A DNA stretch of 17,456 bases, from the NCBI GenBank assembly GCA_030652635.1, contig JAUSPW010000644.1:1-17456 (forward strand). Direction: 5' to 3'. Below, one piece after another: positions 1 to 7,245 of the stretch. The translations under genes and the position numbers were made by a program. The notes under the pieces were generated by a model. It did no database searches and had not been told where the DNA came from. It saw only the letters and a program-made list of their open reading frames with translations. Each line of letters opens with the position of its first letter. The first letter of the stretch is position 1. This stretch comes from Pseudohongiella sp. GTDB taxonomy: Bacteria > Pseudomonadota > Gammaproteobacteria > Pseudomonadales > Pseudohongiellaceae.

Positions 1-88
1 GAGGCGGACTCAGCGTAATCTGCAGAACGATATCGGTGGATCAGAATCCAATTCAATGCTTTGTATTGTATTTATTAGCCAGCATACA

Positions 89-142
89 TTAGCATTCGTA
101 TGTAAAGTTATTGCAGTCGACCAGGGCAAACACGCTGCTCAT
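89..142 (-). pseudogene. umuC: umuC remnant: first ~13 codons only
   Basis: The minus strand opens with ATG at 142-140, overlapping the umuD stop as ATGA. That is the usual umuD-umuC arrangement. Translation gives MSSVFALVDCNNF, the conserved N-terminus of Y-family polymerase UmuC (FALVDCNNF, which carries the first catalytic Asp). It then runs TYEC and stops at 91-89. Full UmuC is roughly 420 residues, so the gene is broken almost at its start and homology ends near 104. The remaining 88 bases to the window edge do not resume UmuC in any frame I can recognise. A deletion or insertion junction near 100 is inferred. Without UmuC no Pol V can be made from this locus. Confidence 0.75.
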
Positions 143-573
143 CGTTGACCACGGATGTCCCGTATGGAGCGGGTGACCACACCAAAAATCTCCAGCTCGC
201 TGTCATTGCCGAGCGTAATGGGCGCATAGGCGCGGTTTCGGGGTAGCAGCATGGTTACCGGATGCAGCGCCAGTTCCTTGACCGTGAACTCCCCGTCCAA
301 CACCGCAATCACCACATCACCGTGGTTCGCCCGCAGCGATCGATCCACCACCAGAATGTCACCGGGGAAGATACCGGCCTCAATCATGCTATCGCCGGAG
401 ACGCGCACAAAAAATGTCGCGGCAGGGTGCTGTATGCATAATTCATTCAGATCCAGCGTCTTTTCAACAAAGTCTTGCGCCGGCGATGGAAAGCCAGCGG
501 ATACCCGCTCCAAAAACATGGGAATAAGGCGCAGCGCAAAGCTGCCGGCTTTGCCTAAGATGGATGTATGCAT
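139..573 (-). CDS. umuD: UmuD-like SOS protein (LexA/S24 self-cleaving peptidase family)
   Basis: This 144-residue protein has the length and architecture of UmuD. A short N-terminal arm contains an Ala-Gly pair (VSAGFPSP, ~25-32) at the place where UmuD cleaves itself. The peptidase core follows, with the nucleophile in VSGDSM (~59-64) and the general-base Lys in FTVKEL (~96-101). UmuD is activated on RecA filaments by self-cleavage, and UmuD' binds UmuC to form translesion polymerase V. The start at 573 follows a GAGG Shine-Dalgarno four bases upstream, and a perfect LexA box lies 28 bases beyond the start. The partner umuC begins with the usual ATGA overlap but is truncated, so this umuD is now a solitary gene. 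It might act on a UmuC encoded elsewhere. Confidence 0.93.
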   Translation of the reverse strand: MHTSILGKAGSFALRLIPMFLERVSAGFPSPAQDFVEKTLDLNELCIQHPAATFFVRVSGDSMIEAGIFPGDILVVDRSLRANHGDVVIAVLDGEFTVKELALHPVTMLLPRNRAYAPITLGNDSELEIFGVVTRSIRDIRGQR

Positions 574-600
574 GGTGCCTCGGAGGTTGGTGCTAGATAA

Positions 601-616
601 CTGTATTTATATACAG
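601..616 (-). promoter_or_regulatory. LexA (SOS) box of umuD
   Basis: The sequence CTGTATTTATATACAG matches the gammaproteobacterial LexA consensus CTG-N10-CAG with an alternating AT core. It is flanked by A and T, extending the near-palindrome. It sits 28 bp upstream of the umuD start, as in SOS-regulated umuDC operons, so umuD should be repressed by LexA and induced by DNA damage. Confidence 0.9.
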
Positions 617-739
617 TATCAGAGAGAGCGGTTGATGTGAAGGATAGGCGTTGACTGCCCCAGTTTGATACCTGATACGCGGTAGGTTATGTTCCTTGTG
701 GTCTTGCAGGCAGTGCTGAACCCAGGTTTTTAGGGAGAC

Positions 740-760
740 GAAAAAACGGCTCGTTTTTTC
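740..760. repeat. Perfect 9-bp inverted repeat with T-tract (hairpin, terminator-like)
   Basis: GAAAAAACG (740-748) and CGTTTTTTC (752-760) are exact inverted copies separated by GCT. Either strand gives a hairpin whose 3' arm ends in six T residues, so it resembles a bidirectional terminator. Only two of the nine pairs are GC, which is weak for a terminator. No gene in the window ends just upstream on either strand. It lies 64 bp before the PQQ-protein start and could instead be an operator or attenuator. The rest of 617-823 shows no gene. Confidence 0.35.
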
Positions 761-823
761 TACCCGACCTCGTTTATTCTTCGAGACATCATTAATAACA
801 ACAATAATAAGAAGGTTCCCCTC

Positions 824-2575
824 ATGCGAATGTCATTCCGAATGCTGACCCTCACCGGTCTGGCGCTGGTCCTGCAGCAAACAGCTTTTCAGCAAACAGC
901 CATTGCCCAATCAGATCTGTCTCCGTTACAGGATTACGCACCGGTGACGGATCAACTGCTGCTGGAACCACCGGCCAGCGACTGGCTGATGTGGCGGGGA
1001 ACCTACGATCTCAGTGGTCATAGTGCTTTGGAGCAGATCAATCGCAACAATGTTGCGGACTTAAAACTCGCATGGAGTGCGCCGCTGGGTGAAGGCGGCA
1101 ATATGACCACACCGCTGGTACACAGCGGCGTGATGTTTATCGCCGACACCAACAACGTGCTGCTGGCACTGGACGCCCGCAATGGCAAAGAGTTGTGGCG
1201 CTACCAGCACCCCTCTGACAATCTCGATGGCCGCCGCATCGGCATCGCCCTCTACGGTGACAAGGTTATCGTGCCGCATAACGATCTGGATGTGGTGGCG
1301 CTGAATGTGCGCACCGGCGAGGTTGAGTGGGAGCAGGCGATCAGTGTGCCGTCAACTGAAGTGAGCCGAGGCTACTATTCCCTTCGTGGCGCGCCAATGG
1401 TGGCGAATGGCATGGTGGTGCAGGGCGTTGGGGCCACGATTGTGCCTGAGGGCGGCTTTATTGTTGGCCTGGACCTCGAAACGGGAGCAGAACAGTGGCG
1501 CTTCCATACCGTCGCGCGCCCCGATGCGCCGGGTGGGAATACCTGGAACAATCTTCCCCTGAATGAGCGCAGCGGTGGATCCGTGTGGATACCCGGCAGC
1601 TACGATCCCGCGCTGGATCTGGTATTTTTCGGCACCGCGCCAACCTACGATACCGGGCCACTGTTGCCTGATCTGGGCATTGACGGTGTGTCCAACGCCG
1701 CACTGTATACCAACGCCACCCTGGCGCTGCGGCCACGCACCGGTGAACTGGCCTGGTACTTCCAACATATGCCCAACGATCAATGGGATCTGGATTGGGT
1801 CTATGAACGGCAGCTGGCGAATCTGCAGATCAATGGTGAGCAGCGCAGAGTGGTGTTTACCGCTGGCAAGATGGCGCTGTATGACATGCTTGATGCGGCA
1901 ACCGGTCAATACCTGACGTCGCTGGACACCGGCATCCAGAACATGATTTCCCATATTGATCCGCTCACAGGCGACAAGACTTTGTACCCGAGCGCTATAC
2001 CCAATGCCGAGTTGGGACACTTACTGTGCCCATATATGCTGGGGGGCAGAAACTGGCAGGCTGGTTCGTATGATCGCAGCAGAAACATGGTGTACCTGCC
2101 CCTGTCAGAACTCTGCATGATGGGCGGCCCCATCGGTGAGGGCACGTTGTTGAGCTCAGGTGTCGAGACGACCGCCCAGCCACGCCTGGACAGCGATGGT
2201 AACTTTGGTCGCCTGCAGGCCATTAATCTGGACACCATGGCGCTGGCCTGGGCTCATCGCGAGACAACGCCACCGGTCACTGCGGTTCTGGCAACGGCGG
2301 GCAGTCTGGTGTTTGGTGGATTCCTGGATCAGTCCTTCAAAGCCGTCGATGCAGATACTGGCGATGTGCTCTGGGAAACATCACTCGGACATATCCCCTC
2401 GTCGTTCCCGATGACCTATGCGGTCGATGGCAAACAATATGTTGCCATCGTGCGCGGCCAGCCGAGCCGCTTTGTGGGCAGTCTGTACGGCATCATTGCC
2501 GGCTTCCTGGGCGCTGACAACAGCGCCCTTGGCACGCCCAGCACTGGGGCTGCGATTATGGTGTTTGCGCTTTGA
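824..2575 (+). CDS. Secreted PQQ-dependent dehydrogenase-like beta-propeller protein
   Basis: This 583-residue protein has a signal peptide (basic start, hydrophobic run, AIA|Q-type cleavage near residue 29), so it should be periplasmic. It has repeated tryptophan-docking motifs of quinoprotein alcohol dehydrogenases, such as NGKELWRYQ (~123-131), TGEVEWEQ, TGAEQWRFH, TGELAWYFQ and TGDVLWETS. It also has the family-typical SGGSVW and NDQWDLDWVYERQ segments. Quinoproteins of this family oxidise alcohols or other substrates using PQQ. Two things argue against calling it a standard dehydrogenase. The vicinal Cys-Cys pair near the cofactor in methanol and ethanol dehydrogenases is not seen. In addition, the DxD of the usual ALDxDTG catalytic segment reads ALRPRTG here. 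No cytochrome domain or pqq gene is nearby. The start is supported by AGAAGG eight bases upstream. The substrate is unknown. Confidence 0.8.
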   Translation: MRMSFRMLTLTGLALVLQQTAFQQTAIAQSDLSPLQDYAPVTDQLLLEPPASDWLMWRGTYDLSGHSALEQINRNNVADLKLAWSAPLGEGGNMTTPLVHSGVMFIADTNNVLLALDARNGKELWRYQHPSDNLDGRRIGIALYGDKVIVPHNDLDVVALNVRTGEVEWEQAISVPSTEVSRGYYSLRGAPMVANGMVVQGVGATIVPEGGFIVGLDLETGAEQWRFHTVARPDAPGGNTWNNLPLNERSGGSVWIPGSYDPALDLVFFGTAPTYDTGPLLPDLGIDGVSNAALYTNATLALRPRTGELAWYFQHMPNDQWDLDWVYERQLANLQINGEQRRVVFTAGKMALYDMLDAATGQYLTSLDTGIQNMISHIDPLTGDKTLYPSAIPNAELGHLLCPYMLGGRNWQAGSYDRSRNMVYLPLSELCMMGGPIGEGTLLSSGVETTAQPRLDSDGNFGRLQAINLDTMALAWAHRETTPPVTAVLATAGSLVFGGFLDQSFKAVDADTGDVLWETSLGHIPSSFPMTYAVDGKQYVAIVRGQPSRFVGSLYGIIAGFLGADNSALGTPSTGAAIMVFAL

Positions 2576-2755
2576 TTAGCTTTCTGGCCAGTACCGGTTT
2601 GGTGCGTTAACGAACTGTCGACTGGCTGGATCGAAGCTAAGGTCCCTCCTACGTGTATTTACCTACCGTTGTAACTATCTGCATACACTGCGCGTGCGCG
2701 CATGAAAACTGGCCTGAATACAGTCCGGTTGATCATTCAATATCAAGGAAAATTC

Positions 2756-3409
2756 ATGGTTCACCATCTGACCACCGCCGCACTGGCTTTCGCTTTTTCG
2801 AGGGCAATCGCAATTCACTGGACGAGATCAATCTGGCATCCCGGGCATGGTGGCAAGAAGGACGAAACCGACAAGGATGCTGAGCGCTACTTCCGGATCG
2901 TGGATCATGCTGTGCATACCCACTTCTCCAAAGTGTCACATTTGCCTTTGATATTGCTTGCTCTGCCCGAGCACCACCACATGTTTCACAAACTCAGCCA
3001 TAACCCCTTCCGGCTGGATAAAGGTCTTGCCGTAAATCCCGAAGGGCACAGTCATGAAGAGTTGCTGCAACGTATATGGGAGTTGATGGAGCCCGAATAC
3101 ATTGCCAATCAGCTGCGCATGGTTGAGACCTTTGCACAGGCGCACGGTCAGGGGCTGGGCAGTGATGTCTGCAGAGCGGATGCCCGGAAGTTCAGGCGTC
3201 GCGGCAACATTCAGGTATTAAATCACAGCAAACCCGCCTCGCAGGCATCAGAAGAGCACCCAGTCAATCTGACAGGTCTTGGCAAACTAATTGGTTTCGA
3301 CCCAAGGCTTTGCCCCGGTAAAGTCGTTCATCTGCGCGGCGAAACAGCTCATCAGCGCTATTGCCATCCACCCGCCATTCCGCCATGCCAAAGGTTGCCG
3401 TCAGACTGA
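2756..3409 (+). pseudogene. Remnant of a baeRF (archaeo-eukaryotic release factor-like) protein
   Basis: The open frame carries an internal piece of the bacterial eRF1-like (baeRF) family, seen between 2834 and 3166. The order is GHGGKKDE, then DAERYFRIVDHAV, SHLPLILLALPEHHHMF, LSHNPF, and a helical stretch ending in GLGSD. Intact family members are about 350-400 residues, with an N-terminal domain of roughly 170 residues ahead of this block. Here almost nothing recognisable precedes it. After GLGSD the frame stops resembling the family (Arg/Lys-rich, then antisense to the diguanylate cyclase gene from 3264). I read this as a truncated, frameshifted pseudogene. No clear ribosome binding site precedes the ATG at 2756. 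Family proteins have been linked to ribosome rescue or hibernation. This copy should be inactive. Confidence 0.6.
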
Positions 3410-4331
3410 TTGATTCATCACCAACCGGCAAAGGCTTTTGACTGAGCTGCAACCTTAGCGCCTCGATAATCGGGCGCGCTGCGACTAGATCGGTATGCCG
3501 CAGTAGCAGACCAAACTCCTCGCCGCCAAGTCGACCGATGCTATCGGTTTGCCGCAAGCGCGCAGACAGCAAACGACAGATATGCTGCAACGCGGCATCA
3601 CCATTGGCATGTCCCCAGCGGTCATTGACCTGCTTGAACATATCAACATCCAGCAGCACAAGCACAAAGGAGGTTTGACTGCGTGCCGCGTCAGCAACTG
3701 TGCGGTTGAGACTGCGTTGGAAGCTGCCACGATTGGCCACGCCGGTCAGTGCATCGGTATCGGCAACCAGGGCCAGAGCCTGCTGCGCAGCGGCGCGGCG
3801 CTGCTCGTACAGGTGTACAAAGACCAGTATCAGTACTCCACAAGTCAGCGCATTGGCCAGATCCATAGTGCCGGCTGCGCCTTCCGGCAGGCCAAAACGG
3901 TACAAATATCCCAGTGTGGCAAAGAGCATGAACGGCAACGCCAGCAACAATCCAATCTTGCGACCTAGCATCAGATACGACATCACCGGCATCATATAGA
4001 CCCAGACAAACGCGGTGACCGAGGCGTCCCGCACAACAATGATGTAAATCATGAAAGAATTCAGTGGCAGCAAGTAAGCAGCAATCCACCACACAGGGCG
4101 CCTGGCCTGCGGAATGCGCCAAACTCCCCAAAGCAGCAACGTTGTCGCCAGGATCTCGATCATGGCAAGCACAACATTGCCCTGACTCAGCTGCAACAAT
4201 GCGAAAAAGCCCAGCGTGATAGCGGTAGCCAAAAAAATCAGTCGAATCAGTGAGCGTTGCTCGGCGTCCCCCAGCCCGCCCAGGCCAAGCTGGTTGGCCG
4301 TATTATCTGCGGGGTCTTTCTTTACTCGCAT
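3264..4331 (-). CDS. Membrane-bound GGDEF diguanylate cyclase
   Basis: This 355-residue protein has about six hydrophobic segments between residues ~28 and ~165, a short linker (YEQRRAAAQQALALV, possibly coiled), and then a GGDEF domain (~185-350). The domain starts with the typical DALTGVANRGSF. The active-site motif is GGEEF at residues 269-273, and an RxxD product-inhibition site (RQTD) stands five residues before it, so the enzyme looks catalytically competent and feedback-regulated. It should make cyclic di-GMP from two GTP in response to a signal sensed by the membrane domain. The sensor resembles no named domain that I recognise. The 3' end lies tail to tail with the baeRF remnant. The start has only a weak GGA about nine bases upstream, so the exact N-terminus is less certain. 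Confidence 0.92.
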   Translation of the reverse strand: MRVKKDPADNTANQLGLGGLGDAEQRSLIRLIFLATAITLGFFALLQLSQGNVVLAMIEILATTLLLWGVWRIPQARRPVWWIAAYLLPLNSFMIYIIVVRDASVTAFVWVYMMPVMSYLMLGRKIGLLLALPFMLFATLGYLYRFGLPEGAAGTMDLANALTCGVLILVFVHLYEQRRAAAQQALALVADTDALTGVANRGSFQRSLNRTVADAARSQTSFVLVLLDVDMFKQVNDRWGHANGDAALQHICRLLSARLRQTDSIGRLGGEEFGLLLRHTDLVAARPIIEALRLQLSQKPLPVGDESISLTATFGMAEWRVDGNSADELFRRADERLYRGKALGRNQLVCQDLSD

Positions 4332-4706
4332 CTGTTCGATTCCAGCGTGGATAGATTATCTGGGGTGTCTCAAGCCGGTTACTGTATCCAGCGCACCGGG
4401 AATCAGGAGCAGATAAGGCTATCTCCGGGGCGATAGCTTGTCCAGTTTCATGACTCGCAGTCAACACGATGGGCTGGTAGCAGCCAGAGCCGTTTTACAA
4501 CCGACCGTATAATCGGGATAGAGCCCCCTGGCTATTTCCCATGATCGGCAGCGTCCGCAATATTGGATTGTCAGGCTGTAAGAATCAGCAGCACTGCAAA
4601 TCGAACACCTCAGGGGCGATATTTAACAACAAGTCACTGGTATCAGCGTACTGTTTGAGCATCTGATTGTTATCCAAATATCAAAAGAAGGATCATATCG
4701 GGTTCT
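4332..4706. other. Intergenic region without a convincing gene
   Basis: There are 375 bases between two leftward genes. A 25-codon minus-strand frame (4662-4585, beginning MLKQYADTSDLLLNIAPEV) has coding-like composition but no recognised homology and a poor ribosome site. It may be the tail of a lost gene. GCTATC and GATAGC around 4418-4437 form a 6-bp hairpin with an 8-base loop of no assigned role. I see no clear terminator or promoter. Confidence 0.4.
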
Positions 4707-5282
4707 CTATGATGGCTCGGGTTCATACATAGACGATGCGCGGCAACACAAAAACCCACCAATCAACGGCAAAGACTCGTTCAAATGCATAAACCGATGA
4801 TTGCCACCCTCAAACACATGCACAGTCATTTGCTGATGGAGCCTTTCATACGTCGCCGCTGAATCAAGCGCCTCGTCAGACATATCCAGCAACACCATGC
4901 CATGGCGTGAGGACTGGAACGCCGGATAGCTGGAAACTACTTGGTCAGTCAGCGTAAATGGCCGACCAAAGTGATCCTGATGTGTTCCCAGATGCTTGTT
5001 GAGAGTGGCGGCAACATCCATGACAGGATTGATGGCAACGTAGGCTTTGCCAGTTTCAGCAGACAGACGCGACACCAGAAAACCACCCATTGAAGTGCCA
5101 ACCAATAAATCGATACCCTCCAGGTAACTTTGTACATCCGCCATCACCGTGGGATAACCCCGGGTATAGTCGGGCGCAAACGCAGATACTTGCCCGAATG
5201 TGCGCAGCGCGGCATATTTGTCGGAATTGACATCAACACGCGAGCCAAATCCGTGGATATATAGAATATTCAGTGCTGTCAT
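4707..5282 (-). CDS. YqiA/YcfP-family alpha/beta hydrolase (esterase-like)
   Basis: This 191-residue protein has the compact alpha/beta-hydrolase plan of the YqiA family. LYIHGFGS (7-14) forms the oxyanion region and GTSMGG (62-67) is the nucleophile elbow with Ser64. INPV follows, with an acidic residue in LDMSDEALD (Asp136) and the catalytic His in GGNHRF (His162). It probably hydrolyses small esters in the cytoplasm. The natural substrate of the family is not established. Residues 1-178 fit the family, but the tail CCRASSMYEPEPS looks foreign, as though the original end was replaced by a downstream junction. Ribosome binding is weak (AAGAG about 11 bases upstream). It stands alone, more than 230 bases from either neighbour. 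Confidence 0.85.
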   Translation of the reverse strand: MTALNILYIHGFGSRVDVNSDKYAALRTFGQVSAFAPDYTRGYPTVMADVQSYLEGIDLLVGTSMGGFLVSRLSAETGKAYVAINPVMDVAATLNKHLGTHQDHFGRPFTLTDQVVSSYPAFQSSRHGMVLLDMSDEALDSAATYERLHQQMTVHVFEGGNHRFMHLNESLPLIGGFLCCRASSMYEPEPS

Positions 5283-5355
5283 GGTGTGGATGCTCTTGGT
5301 TATCTAATTTATCCCGGCTTGTTTATGCACTATTGCGACATTGTCATGATCTATA

Positions 5356-5370
5356 CGACGCAATGCGTCG
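5356..5370. repeat. 15-bp palindrome (7-bp arms)
   Basis: CGACGCA and TGCGTCG are perfect inverted copies around a single A, 74 bp upstream of the yqiA-like start. It could be an operator for that leftward gene, but no promoter is clear beside it, and chance is possible. Confidence 0.25.
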
Positions 5371-5444
5371 CACTCACCCATACTATGCACCTTGTCCTCA
5401 TCAGGCCAGCGATGGCGAGTGAAACCTATGGTAATGACATCCGA

Positions 5445-5520
5445 GCCGGGCATGAGTCAGCAGGAGTCCTTGCTGCTGGGGGTTGGCGTTGTCGGCCGTC
5501 AGAGGCTGCGTCGTTATTTA
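5445..5520 (+). pseudogene. Relic of a WYL-regulator gene
   Basis: Bases 5445-5477 match 8701-8733, inside the complete WYL regulator downstream, at 32 of 33 positions and on the same strand. The translation PGMSQQESLLL parallels PGMNQQESLLL there. It continues in frame as GRQRLRRYLL, against EQHLRHLLP in the intact protein, after a small insertion. Upstream, homology fades quickly, although an AAACC-TA-GGT-AT patch at ~5421-5436 may correspond to the KPYGY segment with a deletion between. There is no full reading frame, so this is a gene fragment, probably left from an earlier regulator copy or defence locus. The remaining intergenic bases 5283-5444 show no gene. Confidence 0.5.
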
Positions 5521-6188
5521 TTAGACAGCAATAAGTCGCTCCAGTCTCTGCAAGAGTTCTAAATGCTTTGCGGAATTGCGGTCCTTTAGCTTCTGAAGAT
5601 TTTGAAGTTTCCACTGAATGGCAGGGAACATTTCAAAGTTATGGATGCCCCAGTCAGGCTTGAGGTTTTTGAAGCTCAGCAGGAATTGTTTGTCGGCAGT
5701 TGTAAGGCTTGCCCGAATATTGCCAATCAGTTGCGCCCTTGTAGCCTCAAAATCATCGTAAGTGAAAGGCTCTGTGGCCATACCGTCAAAGTGGTTGGCC
5801 AGCGTTTGTCGCTGGTCTATGAGATTCGGGTTCAGTACTTCACTTATAGGCCTGTCGCTACTGAGCAAACACAGCAGGAACCCTGTTTTTATTTCATCAT
5901 TAATGCCTTCGGCTTTAAGTAAATACTTCACATCAAATAAATCCCGAGGGTGTTGGCAAAGAGCCGCGCATAATTGTGTTTACTTCAACTTTTATCTGCA
6001 TGCCGCGCTGACTGCCTGTCTTCCAATGGCAGGTAGGTCAAATCAATATCAACAGAAAGACGGGGCATGTCTCGGACAAACAAATTTATAGCAGTACCGC
6101 CATGCAATGCAAAGCAGGACTCTTTGGCAACTTCGGGCAAGACGCTCAGTAAAAGTGATACTTGCTGCTTATAGGACTGCTCTGCCAT
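5521..6188 (-). pseudogene. abiEii: AbiEii nucleotidyltransferase toxin, internally deleted and frameshifted
   Basis: The N-terminal part (ATG 6188, overlapping abiEi by 20 bp) reads MAEQSYKQQV, then FALHGGTAINLF (GG at 30-31) and VDIDLTYLPLEDRQSA (Asp47, Asp49). These are the first nucleotidyltransferase motifs of the type IV toxin. That frame stops at 5985. From 5973 a different frame resumes with LCAALCQHPRDLFDVKYLL and continues to a normal-looking C-terminus ending at 5521. Family members are about 300 residues. Here about 61 N-terminal and 150 C-terminal residues survive, so some 80-100 central residues are gone and the frame is shifted by the deletion. AbiEii transfers GTP-derived nucleotides and halts growth during phage infection. 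This copy cannot make the whole enzyme. A short ORF beginning at ATG 5931 could at most yield a C-terminal fragment. Confidence 0.82.
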
Positions 6189-6951
6189 GAGTTTCCAACT
6201 CCCTGGGGATGGTGATCTGATACTTGCTGTTGTAGGCGCCATCTTGAACCAGGCTACGTTTGCCAGAACCAAGGTTTACTTTTTCCATGTCCAGATGGCC
6301 TAGCCATTCATGTCCGGCCTTATCCGCCATAAACAGGAAAAGCCGCTTTACTTTTATTGAAGTGCATTTTTCAAGCAGCTCTTGTACAGCTGAGGGTTTC
6401 AGATTGTTGAGGCCTTCCATCAGTTGGTAACACTCAACAAAATCTGCTGAATTTTTTGATAGCAGTAAGCATTCCAGCATCGCTCTGGGGGCGCTGGCGA
6501 TTCTTATGGAAAACCCGTCTATTTCTATGGTTGTAAGACCATCATGGGCTGGCAGGCTCGACGTGGTGAAATAGTCTACATCAACATGCCATTTGTGTTG
6601 GAGGAACCAGCTGGGAAGGCGCTCCCCCTGATGTCCCATCAGTGAAATACGCTTGGTTGCAAGGGGTAGATAGTGCGCTTTGCCGAGCAAGCTTAAGGCG
6701 GTTTTACCGCTCGGGTGAATGCTGAGGCCAGCTTGATGCTGCAATGCATACACAGCACCTTCATAGCCTACGTCATCGCCCCGTCTTATGAGAGCATTAG
6801 TGCCTATGGATTCAAACCAGTTGCTTTGGCGGTACTTTCTGAGCAAGTCAGGCGTATAGCCTTGAGTGCCTAGCCAGGACACCAGCAAAACAATGCCTTT
6901 GGGCTGTTCAGCCAGTAGATTGTTTAATTTTGTGCGCTTTAACGTACTCAT
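6169..6951 (-). CDS. abiEi: AbiEi antitoxin (type IV toxin-antitoxin, transcriptional autorepressor)
   Basis: This 260-residue protein has the AbiEi layout. An N-terminal winged helix (~1-55: LLAEQPKGIVLLVSWLGTQG, then DLLRKYRQSNWFESIG) binds DNA. A core and C-terminal antitoxin domain follows, with SGKTALSLLG, TIEIDGFSIRIASAPRAMLE and LESLL-type helices, ending in LGSGKRSLVQDGAYNSKYQITIPREL. In the family AbiEi represses its own operon and counteracts AbiEii, which normally overlaps it downstream. Here the frame is complete while the toxin gene is deleted internally, so it is an orphan antitoxin. There is no Shine-Dalgarno before the ATG, and a good -10 lies only seven bases upstream, suggesting a leaderless transcript. 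It could still repress related AbiE loci elsewhere or be drifting toward loss. Confidence 0.9.
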   Translation of the reverse strand: MSTLKRTKLNNLLAEQPKGIVLLVSWLGTQGYTPDLLRKYRQSNWFESIGTNALIRRGDDVGYEGAVYALQHQAGLSIHPSGKTALSLLGKAHYLPLATKRISLMGHQGERLPSWFLQHKWHVDVDYFTTSSLPAHDGLTTIEIDGFSIRIASAPRAMLECLLLSKNSADFVECYQLMEGLNNLKPSAVQELLEKCTSIKVKRLFLFMADKAGHEWLGHLDMEKVNLGSGKRSLVQDGAYNSKYQITIPRELETHGRAVL

Positions 6952-6986
6952 AGTACGATTATGGTACTAGAAATAAACCAAATCAA
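6944..6986 (-). promoter_or_regulatory. abiE promoter with GTAC-type operator repeats
   Basis: On the minus strand, TTGATT (6986-6981) and CATAAT (6963-6958) make a -35/-10 pair with a 17-base spacer. The predicted transcription start falls at or next to the abiEi ATG (6951). AGTAC/GTACT pentamers occur at 6944-6948, 6952-6956 and 6964-6968, in alternating orientation and abutting the -10. Another lies at 7024-7028. AbiEi proteins are known to repress their own promoter through inverted repeats, so these are the natural operator candidates. Confidence 0.6.
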
Positions 6987-7210
6987 CAGAAAAGTTTATC
7001 CTAAAGCGTACAGACCAACCATAAGTACGCTAGTCAGCATGTAAATGAACTAACGGGGTCTATCATATTTCCCACAGGCATGTTCCTGCTTTAGTTATTA
7101 TTTAGACGAGCAGTCTAGCAAGATTCCTTTGGGGTAGGTACCTCTTGAGTCGTTCTGCCCTCTGGTGTCCCAGGCAGGAAATTGTTGTGGATTCAACTAG
7201 TTGTTAGTTA

Positions 7211-7242
7211 ACTTACTGGTAGCATTTAAAATGTTACTAAGT
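7211..7242. terminator. Imperfect 32-bp palindrome just downstream of the exonuclease gene
   Basis: ACTTA (7211-7215) pairs with TAAGT (7238-7242), and GTAGCATTT (7219-7227) with AAATGTTAC (7229-7237) including one G-U, leaving a CTG bulge. It begins four bases after the leftward exonuclease stop, where a transcription stop is expected. There is no long U-tract, so the terminator role is only suggested. The rest of 6987-7210 holds no gene I can support. Confidence 0.35.
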
Positions 7243-7245
7243 CTG

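Noticed and set aside
1..88. Possible insertion-sequence end disrupting umuC
   Set aside because: Too short to judge. I see no recognisable transposase residues or terminal repeat.
251..640. 129-codon + strand frame
   Set aside because: Antisense to umuD and its LexA box, with no recognisable protein family. umuD on the other strand is clear.
1352..2020. 222-codon minus-strand frame inside the PQQ gene
   Set aside because: Shadow of a strongly coding + strand gene. The His/Gln-rich translation has no domain.
5286..5534. 82-codon + strand frame between yqiA-like and AbiE genes
   Set aside because: No family, and it reads the WYL relic in the wrong frame. The same GHESAGVLAA string appears as a shadow in the intact WYL gene.
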